From Streptomyces calvus (lineage in GTDB: Bacteria > Actinomycetota > Actinomycetes > Streptomycetales > Streptomycetaceae): DNA of 64,000 nucleotides. The notes beneath the pieces were generated by a model, which did not search any database, was not told the origin of the DNA, and was given only the letters and a program-made list of their open reading frames with translations. The translations under genes and the position numbers were made by a program. The stretch covers positions 37,951 to 101,950 of the forward strand of contig NZ_VCNP01000011.1 in NCBI RefSeq assembly GCF_006782915.1, read 5' to 3'. Below are positions 58,506 through 64,000 of this stretch, one piece after another; within the stretch, counting starts at the first letter, position 1; each line of letters starts with the position of its first letter.

Positions 58506-60160
58506 GCGTTGTCCTCCCTGAACCGCTCGTGCGCCTGGTTGTGCAGGTCGATGAAGCGGTCCATGTTCTTCGCCCGCAGCTCCTGCACGTAGTCGTCCCA
58601 CTCGGACAGCGGGCGCTTGCCGAGCGCGAACTGCAGGGTGTTCCGGGTGACGTGGTCCTTGAGCGGGGTGTCCCAGAGGGTGGCCTGTTCCTGCTCCTCG
58701 GCGCGCAGCGGGTGCGGCGGGTCCACGGGCAGTTGTTCGCGGGTGATCATGGCGTCCTGGAACTTCTTCTCGTCGGGACCGAAGGAGGAGGAGACCAGCG
58801 CCCAGCTGCCGCCGTAGGAGAAGACGCCGTTGTAGAAGCCGAAGTCCTTCTGGAGGTCCTTGGGGGCGTTCGGGTCCGATCCCATGAGGCTGATACCGGG
58901 CTCGAGTTCGTACGCGCCGGGTCCCGAGCGGGTGTAGGTGGTGTTCTCCACGCCCCATTTGGTGAACTCCTGGCCGGCGTCGGAGTACCAGAGCCAGTCC
59001 ACGAACTGCATCAGGGCGACGAAGTCGTCGCGTTCCAGTGCCTTAGCCGAGATCATCAGGCCGTTCTCCAGGCGGGAGCCGCCCATGACCACCGGTCCGG
59101 CGGGGCCGATCGGCACCGGGATCATCTCGATGGTGGCGCCCTCGACCTGCTTGCCGAGGTTGTAGCGGTAGTTCTGCACCAGTTCCTGCGGGTTGGCGCT
59201 GATCGCGAAGGACTTCTCCGACAGCAGCTTCCTGACCGCCTCGTCGTCGGTCTGGGTGAAGCTCTCGGGGTCCATCAGCTCTTCGGAGACCAGTCTGTGC
59301 AGGTACTCCACGACCTGGCGGTAGGCGTCCGTGGCTCCGGTGAACACGAACCTCCCGGCCTCGGCGTCCCAGCCGGTGTTCAGGTACGACCAGCCGGCCC
59401 GGACGCCGTACGCCTGGCCGAGGTACTGGGAGAGCGCGCCGACGGGGAACGGGGTGTTGGTGCTCCAGCGGTCGGAGAGCGGATAGCGGTCGGGGTACTC
59501 CTCCTTGAGCGCCTTGAACGTCTCGTACACCTCGTCCCAGGTGGTGGGCAGGGTCAGGCCGTGCCTGTCGAGGACGTCGGTGCGGAACGCCAGCGAGTAG
59601 CTCTGCTTGACCTTCTCGTGCAGTCCTGGCAGCAGGTAGTAGCGGCCGTCGGACTGGCGCAGCGAGTCGATCTCCGGCTGGAGGCGCCACTTCTTCACCT
59701 TGGCCTGGAAGTGCGGCATCAGGTGGACGTACTCGCTGACCGGGAGGATCGCGCCGGAGGAGACGAACGCGGTCTCCGCGCCCGGGTAGGTCTTGGGGAT
59801 GAGGAGCGGGGCGTCTCCGGCGCCGATGAGCAGGCTGCGCTTCTTCTCGTAGTCGCTCAGCGGGACCGACGTGGCGTCGAGGGTGACGCCGGTGCGGCGG
59901 GTGAGTTCCTTCCAGAACAGCCAGCCCTCTCTGAGCGGATAGCCCGGGTTGTCGTTGTGCAGCACGGAGAAGGTGAGCGGCTGGGCCGCCTTGAACCGGC
60001 CGCCGGCGCGGTAGTCCTTCATGGCGCCCTTCTGCTTCTTCGCCAGGTCCGCGGCGTCGCCGCCCTCGCCACCGCCACCGCAGCCGGTGAGGGCGGCGAG
60101 GCCGAGGAATCCGGCGGCGCCGAGTATCTGGCGCCGCGACAGCTGACCGGTGTTCTTCAC
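58502..60160 (-). CDS. oligosaccharide ABC solute-binding lipoprotein (LplA-like)
   Basis: This 552-residue lipoprotein has a signal with Arg-Arg (SRRQILGAAGFLGLAALTGC) that may use the Tat route, and a lipobox Cys. Its length and LplA-type architecture (LTFSVLHNDNPGYPLREGWL, later MTREQLPVDPPHPLRAEE) place it with binding proteins of large oligosaccharides. Aldouronate-utilisation clusters in other bacteria pair such a protein with LplB and YtcP permeases and a GH67 enzyme, so methylglucuronoxylan fragments are the likely ligand. It is 108 bp downstream of the YtcP-type gene. Confidence 0.88.
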   Translation of the reverse strand: MKNTGQLSRRQILGAAGFLGLAALTGCGGGGEGGDAADLAKKQKGAMKDYRAGGRFKAAQPLTFSVLHNDNPGYPLREGWLFWKELTRRTGVTLDATSVPLSDYEKKRSLLIGAGDAPLLIPKTYPGAETAFVSSGAILPVSEYVHLMPHFQAKVKKWRLQPEIDSLRQSDGRYYLLPGLHEKVKQSYSLAFRTDVLDRHGLTLPTTWDEVYETFKALKEEYPDRYPLSDRWSTNTPFPVGALSQYLGQAYGVRAGWSYLNTGWDAEAGRFVFTGATDAYRQVVEYLHRLVSEELMDPESFTQTDDEAVRKLLSEKSFAISANPQELVQNYRYNLGKQVEGATIEMIPVPIGPAGPVVMGGSRLENGLMISAKALERDDFVALMQFVDWLWYSDAGQEFTKWGVENTTYTRSGPGAYELEPGISLMGSDPNAPKDLQKDFGFYNGVFSYGGSWALVSSSFGPDEKKFQDAMITREQLPVDPPHPLRAEEQEQATLWDTPLKDHVTRNTLQFALGKRPLSEWDDYVQELRAKNMDRFIDLHNQAHERFREDNA

Positions 60161-60268
60161 GGGTGACTCCCTTGGAGCGTCGGCGGGTTCGATAGGGGCG
60201 GGCGGGGAAGGCGGGGAGGAACGGACGGCCGGGAGGGGCCGGATGGGGCCGGGAAGGCGGTGCGGCGG

Positions 60269-61141
60269 TCAGCCCTTGACCGCGCCGAGCATTACGCCCG
60301 AGACGAAGTAGCGCTGGAGGAACGGGTACAGGCAGAGGATCGGCAGCGAGGTCAGCACGATCGTGACCGCCTGGATGTTCGCCGAGACCTGGGTGAGCTG
60401 CTCGGTGGCCGCGCCGGCGCCGGTGCCTCCGGTGGCGCCGGCGAGCAGGTTGCGCAGGTAGACGGTGACCGGCATCAGGTCGCTGCGGTCCATGTAGAGG
60501 AACGCGGCGAACCACGAGTTCCAGAACGACACCGCGTAGAAGAGCACCATGGTCGCGACGACGGCCTTCGACAGCGGCAGCACGATCCGCAGCAGGGTGC
60601 CGTAGGTGCTCAGGCCGTCGATCTGCGCGGCCTCCTCCAGTTCCGTCGGCAGGCTCTCGAAGAACGCCTTCATCACCAGGAGGTTGAACACGCTGATCGC
60701 GTTGGGCAGGGCGATGGCCCACACGCTGTTCTTCAGACCGAGGCTGGTGATCAGGACGTAGTGGGGGATCAGTCCGCCGGTGAAGAACATCGTGAAGACG
60801 GCGATCCCGACGAGGGTGCCGTGCCCCTTGAGGTTCCGCTTCGACAGGACGTAGGCGTAGCAGGTGGTCAGCACCATGGCGACGGCGGTGGAGACGACCG
60901 TGTACAGCACGGTGTTGCCGTAGTTGCGCCAGAACATCGAGTCGGAGAAGACGATCTCGTACGTGGTGAGGTTGAAGCCCTTGGGCCACAGCGTCACCTC
61001 ACCGGCACGGATCTGCCGTTCCCCGCTGAACGAGCGGGCGATGATGTTGACGAAGGGGTAGAGGGTCACCGCCACGACGAGCGTGAGGATCACCCCGTTG
61101 ACTCCCTGGAAGACGCGGTAGGAGCGGCTCGGCCTCACCAC
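60269..61141 (-). CDS. oligosaccharide ABC permease (YtcP/LplC-like)
   Basis: This 290-residue permease has six spans, TM1 VNGVILTLVVAVTLYPFVNI, and EAA loop LEEAAQIDGLSTYGTLLRIVLPLSKA. Two adjacent GTG codons (61141, 61138) could start it; 61141 has GGGGA 7 nt upstream, and both overlap the LplB-type gene. The loop LAGATGGTGAGAATEQLTQ is Gly/Ala-rich. Confidence 0.88.
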   Translation of the reverse strand: MVRPSRSYRVFQGVNGVILTLVVAVTLYPFVNIIARSFSGERQIRAGEVTLWPKGFNLTTYEIVFSDSMFWRNYGNTVLYTVVSTAVAMVLTTCYAYVLSKRNLKGHGTLVGIAVFTMFFTGGLIPHYVLITSLGLKNSVWAIALPNAISVFNLLVMKAFFESLPTELEEAAQIDGLSTYGTLLRIVLPLSKAVVATMVLFYAVSFWNSWFAAFLYMDRSDLMPVTVYLRNLLAGATGGTGAGAATEQLTQVSANIQAVTIVLTSLPILCLYPFLQRYFVSGVMLGAVKG

Positions 61142-62124
61142 AGGCTCGTCCCCATCGTGCGGCGCGACAACTGGTTCGCGGAGGTGATCAGGACCAGCCC
61201 GATGATCGCCTCGAACAGTCCGATCGCGGCGGCGTAGCTGAAGCTGTTGGACTCCACACCGGTCCGGTAGAGGTACGTGGAGATCACGTCGGCGGTGGGA
61301 TAGGTCAGCGGGTTGTACAGCAACAGGACCTTCTCGAATCCGACGGCCATGAAGGTGCCGATGTTGAGGATCAGCAGCGTGATCATGGTGGGGCGAATGC
61401 CGGGCAGGGTGACGTGCCAGATCTGCTGCCAGCGGTTGGCGCCGTCGATGCGGGCGGCCTCGTACAGGTCCTCGTCGATGGTGGTGAGCGCGGCGAGGTA
61501 GAGGATCGTGCCCCAGCCCGCCGTCTGCCAGATCTCCGAACCGACGTAGATGGTGCGGAACCAGTCGGGTTCCTGAATGAACCGGATCGGTTCGTGGCCG
61601 AACCAGCCGAGGACGTGGTTGATCGGGCCGTCCGTGGCGAGCATCTGCAGCGTGATGCCCGCGACGATCACGATCGACAGGAAGTGCGGCAGGTACGACA
61701 CCGACTGCACGAACCGCTTCAGTGACGTCCTGCGCACCTCGTTCAGCAGCAGGGCCAGCACGATCGGGACCGGGAAGCAGAACACGAGCGTGAGTCCGCC
61801 CATCCACAGGGTGTTCCGGAACACCTGCCAGAAGGTCGGGTCGGACAGGAACATCTCGACGTAGCGCAGCCCCACCCAGTACTCGCCGAGGATCGAACCG
61901 CCCGGCTCGAACCGGCGGAACGCGATCACGTTGCCGATCATCGGCAGATAGCGGAACACCAGGAAGAACAGCAGCGGCAGCACGGCCAGCGAGTACAACT
62001 GCCAGTCCCTGCGCAGTGCTCGGCGCCAGCCGGTGCGCGCGGGTGAACGTGTGCGCCGCGGTGGGGTCTTCGGCGGCGGGTCCTGCGTGCCCGGGGAACG
62101 AGCCGACGTGGTGGAGGTGCTCAT
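61135..62124 (-). CDS. oligosaccharide ABC permease (LplB-like)
   Basis: This 329-residue permease is first in the aldouronate operon. A basic Pro-rich tail of 35 residues precedes TM1 (LYSLAVLPLLFFLVFRYLPM); the EAA loop is LYEAARIDGANRWQQIWHVTLPGIRP. A GAGG-type ribosome site precedes ATG 62124. Transcription is divergent from the CE7 esterase, with shared operators between. Confidence 0.9.
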   Translation of the reverse strand: MSTSTTSARSPGTQDPPPKTPPRRTRSPARTGWRRALRRDWQLYSLAVLPLLFFLVFRYLPMIGNVIAFRRFEPGGSILGEYWVGLRYVEMFLSDPTFWQVFRNTLWMGGLTLVFCFPVPIVLALLLNEVRRTSLKRFVQSVSYLPHFLSIVIVAGITLQMLATDGPINHVLGWFGHEPIRFIQEPDWFRTIYVGSEIWQTAGWGTILYLAALTTIDEDLYEAARIDGANRWQQIWHVTLPGIRPTMITLLILNIGTFMAVGFEKVLLLYNPLTYPTADVISTYLYRTGVESNSFSYAAAIGLFEAIIGLVLITSANQLSRRTMGTSLW

Positions 62125-62156
62125 TGCTCGGGCCTCCTGTACCTAGGACGCAGAAC

Positions 62157-62167
62157 CGAAACTTTCG
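62157..62167. promoter_or_regulatory. xylan-type operator CGAAACTTTCG
   Basis: This perfect 11-nt palindrome with central C fits the CGAA-N-TTCG element reported at xylanase and xylobiose-transport genes of Streptomyces (BxlR-type control). It lies 33 bp before the LplB-type start, in the region shared with the CE7 gene. Confidence 0.75.
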
Positions 62168-62172
62168 AGCGC

Positions 62173-62182
62173 TTACCGGTAA
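62173..62182. promoter_or_regulatory. second palindrome TTACCGGTAA
   Basis: This perfect 10-bp palindrome lies five bases from the xylan-type operator. It may be a second regulator site; the centre ACCGGT also occurs in the mannosidase operators. Confidence 0.45.
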
Positions 62183-62378
62183 TCTCGCGGCAACCTATGA
62201 GGCGCGGTAGACGGTGTCAATGGGTGGTGCGCGCGGGACTTTTGAGCGGTCGGAGCGGCAACGGATCCGGTCCGTACGGCTGTGGAGCGCGGCCTTGATC
62301 TGTTAACGTCCCCGGAACTTTCTGGTGCGCGCCCGCAACGATCGGTCGCGCCGTCCGTTCGACTCTGCGAGGTGCCCC

Positions 62379-63374
62379 GTGCCCGCGTTCGACCTGCCCC
62401 GGGCGGAACTTGAGCGCCACCGCCCGGACATCGAGGAGCCCGCCGACTTCGACGCGTTCTGGGAGAGCACCCTGGAGGAGACGTCGGCCGCGGGCGGCCC
62501 GCTGATCTCCGCGCGCCCGGTGGACAACGGGCTGCGGCTGACGGAGAGCTGGGACGTGACGCTGCGCGGCTTCGCCGGCGATCCGGTACGGGCCTGGTTC
62601 AGCCTTCCGGCCGCGAGCGCCGAACCACTGCCCGCGGTCGTGGAGTTCGCCGGGTACGGACGCGGCCGCGGCCTGCCGCACGAACGGCTGACCTGGGTGA
62701 ACGCCGGGTACGCGCATCTGCTGATGGACAACCGCGGCCAGGGCGACCAGTACGGCAGCGGCGGCGCCACCCCCGACCCGCACGCGCACGCGCCGGGCGG
62801 CCCGGGTCCCGCGGTCCGCGGACTGCTCGACCCGCGGGACCACCACTACCGCCGGCTGATCACCGACGCCGTGCGCGCGGTGGCCGCCGTGCGCGCAATG
62901 CCCGGCGTGGACGCCTCGCGGGTCGCGGCCGTCGGCAACAGCCAGGGCGGAGGACTCGCGCTGGCCGTGGCCGGACTCGTACCGGACCTCGCGGCGGTCC
63001 TGGTCACCGCCCCGCTGCTGTGCGGCATCCAACGCGCCCTGGACCTCACCGACCTGCCCCCGTACGGCGAGATCACCGCGTATCTCGCGGTCCACCGGGG
63101 CGCCGAGGAGGCGGCCCACCGCACCCTGTCCTACCTCGAGGGCGTGTCCTTCGCCCGCCGGGCGCACGCCCCGGCCCACTTCGGGGTCGGGCTGCGCGAC
63201 ACGGTCTGCCCGCCGAGCGGGGCGTACGCGGCGTTCAACCGCTACGCGGAACGCACGGCCGCGGACCCCGTCAAGGTGCTGCACGCCTACCCGTTCAACG
63301 GACACGAGGGCGGGGACGCGGTCCATGTGCGGCGCCAACTGGACTGGCTGGCCGAGGTGTTCGGGAACGGGTGA
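62379..63374 (+). CDS. CE7 acetylxylan esterase / cephalosporin-C deacetylase family
   Basis: This 331-residue cytosolic esterase has the CE7 layout: an N-terminal FDLPRAELERHRPDIEEPADFDAFW, LLMDNRGQGDQYGSG (CE7 RGQ motif), nucleophile Ser188 in GNSQGGGLALA, Asp274 in GLRDTVCPPS and His309 in FNGHEGGD. It removes acetyl groups from imported xylooligosaccharides so that GH67 and GH39 can act. The GTG at 62379 has GAGG 6 nt upstream. It is divergent from the ABC operon and shares its operators. Confidence 0.92.
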   Translation: MPAFDLPRAELERHRPDIEEPADFDAFWESTLEETSAAGGPLISARPVDNGLRLTESWDVTLRGFAGDPVRAWFSLPAASAEPLPAVVEFAGYGRGRGLPHERLTWVNAGYAHLLMDNRGQGDQYGSGGATPDPHAHAPGGPGPAVRGLLDPRDHHYRRLITDAVRAVAAVRAMPGVDASRVAAVGNSQGGGLALAVAGLVPDLAAVLVTAPLLCGIQRALDLTDLPPYGEITAYLAVHRGAEEAAHRTLSYLEGVSFARRAHAPAHFGVGLRDTVCPPSGAYAAFNRYAERTAADPVKVLHAYPFNGHEGGDAVHVRRQLDWLAEVFGNG

Positions 63375-63459
63375 GGCGGGCGGGCGAGGGACCGGCCGGA
63401 GGTGCGTGGACCGGGCGAGGCGGCAGCGCGCCGACGGCGGGTTCCGGTCCACCGAAGTA

Positions 63460-63473
63460 TGGGAGCGCTCCCA
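63460..63473. promoter_or_regulatory. perfect CebR-type box TGGGAGCGCTCCCA
   Basis: This 14-bp perfect palindrome is identical to the binding site of the cellobiose repressor CebR. It lies 86 bp after the esterase stop and 76 bp before the stop of the convergent gene at the right edge, not in front of any visible start codon. Confidence 0.8.
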
Positions 63474-63548
63474 CCTCGCCCTGAGGGGAAGGTAGCGCCG
63501 GACGGCGTGGTTGTCCACGGTATCCGCACGAACGGCTTCGACGACCGG

Positions 63549-64000
63549 TCAGTCGTGGGCGTCGATCAGCCACTCCAACTCGTCGCCCGCGGGCCCTCCT
63601 TCGAGGATCCGGACCACCGCCACCAGCACCCGCCTGCCCGCCGGGACCGCGAGCACGGCCCGCGCGACGGCCACCGCGTCCTCCCGGAGCCGGACGCCCC
63701 GCAGATCGACCTGGCGGCCCAGCTGATCGCCCAGCAGCATGGCGAACATCGCACGGCCCTGCGGCGTCTCCATGCAGGACAGCTCGCACAGCGCGTCGGT
63801 GAGCCGCGCCAGCAGCACGGCCCGGCCGTCCGCCCGCCGGGCACCGTCGGCGCCCGCGGGCCGGTCGCCGGGCCGAGGGACCCGGTTCGTTCCCACCGGG
63901 CGGCTGCGCGGTGGCGGCGCGTACGGCTCGGGCAGCGACCCGCGCGGCGGCGGCGCGTAGGGGCGGGCGCGCGAGCCGTTCGCGGCCCGGGCCGTACGGC
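63549..64000 (-). CDS. C-terminal part of a protein with an effector-associated-domain-like end (partial)
   Basis: The minus-strand frame is open to the right edge, so about 150 C-terminal residues are seen. The first 60 are a Pro/Arg-rich linker with a repeated PYAPPPR motif (RPYAPPPRGSLPEPYAPPPR). The last 85 (LTDALCELSCMETPQGRAMF, LLGDQLGRQVDLRGVRLRED, ILEGGPAGDELEWLIDAHD) resemble effector-associated domain 2, a small helical adaptor that joins proteases, NTPases or kinases in actinobacterial conflict and signalling systems. A GTG at 63896 exists but has no support as a start. The effector part lies outside the window. Confidence 0.55.
   Translation of the reverse strand, partial: RTARAANGSRARPYAPPPRGSLPEPYAPPPRSRPVGTNRVPRPGDRPAGADGARRADGRAVLLARLTDALCELSCMETPQGRAMFAMLLGDQLGRQVDLRGVRLREDAVAVARAVLAVPAGRRVLVAVVRILEGGPAGDELEWLIDAHD

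Noticed and set aside
63511..63726. Small plus-strand frame overlapping the right-edge gene as a target of the CebR box
   Set aside because: Its start has no ribosome site and its Thr/Ser/Arg-rich translation is a shadow of the minus-strand gene.
1..64000. Search for CRISPR arrays, rRNA, tRNA, insertion sequences, integrases or attachment sites
   Set aside because: No regularly spaced repeats, cloverleaf with CCA-type end, transposase motifs or integrase motifs were recognised. A tool-based tRNA or IS scan would settle this.

Overview
The window is high-GC actinobacterial DNA (GC-rich third codon positions throughout, GTG starts, ATGA/GTGA/TGATG overlaps, AGGAGG-type ribosome sites). Gene content and order point to a Streptomyces chromosome. 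From memory, much of the order (MNIO/TIGR04222, hemQ-hemY, hemE, DUF3000, rnd, fadAB, dxs, xylose-type ABC, ROK regulator, ngcGFE) matches the S. coelicolor region around SCO6005-SCO6045; I could not check this by alignment. No rRNA, tRNA, CRISPR array, transposase or integrase was seen.

Layout. 1-8.4 kb: 3' end of an MNIO-family protein with its TIGR04222 membrane partner, a secreted alpha/beta hydrolase, the terminal haem genes hemY-hemQ, a DUF4349 lipoprotein preceded by a 15-bp minisatellite, and a CoA-disulfide-reductase-like flavoprotein. 8.4-16.4 kb: housekeeping block with a small hypothetical protein, rhomboid protease, PAS/GAF/SpoIIE phosphatase, hemE, DUF3000, a LuxR-type regulator with an atypical receiver, and an RNase D. 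16.4-23.1 kb: catabolic island with a sugar ABC importer divergent from a GH2 beta-mannosidase and a LacI regulator. 23.2-26.6 kb: fadA-fadB for fatty-acid beta-oxidation.

26.7-37.5 kb is the most distinctive part. A lectin-like protein gene is followed by a six-gene minus-strand operon: GT2 glycosyltransferase, a polysialyltransferase-family protein with a helical C-terminus, a DUF6716 protein, a CMP-nonulosonate synthetase fused to a HAD phosphatase, a NeuB synthase, and a second putative glycosyltransferase. A LytR-CpsA-Psr wall-polymer ligase is divergent from it. Together they look like a route to a nonulosonic-acid (Kdn- or sialic-acid-like) cell-wall glycopolymer.

37.5-50 kb: amino-acid permease, dxs, a xylose/ribose-type ABC system (xylFGH-like) below a ROK regulator, and an N-acetylglucosamine/chitobiose-type importer (ngcEFG-like) with a DasR-like site. 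50-63.4 kb: secreted GH92 alpha-mannosidase, then an aldouronate (glucuronoxylan fragment) module made of GH67 alpha-glucuronidase, LplA/LplB/YtcP-type ABC importer, GH39 xylosidase, DUF624 protein and CE7 acetylxylan esterase, with a xylan-type CGAAACTTTCG operator. A perfect CebR-type palindrome lies in the convergent gap after the esterase. The right edge holds the C-terminal part of a protein with an effector-associated-domain-like end.

None of the four solute-binding-protein/two-permease importers has its own ATPase, as expected where a shared MsiK-type ATPase serves many sugar importers; the xylFGH-like system does carry one.
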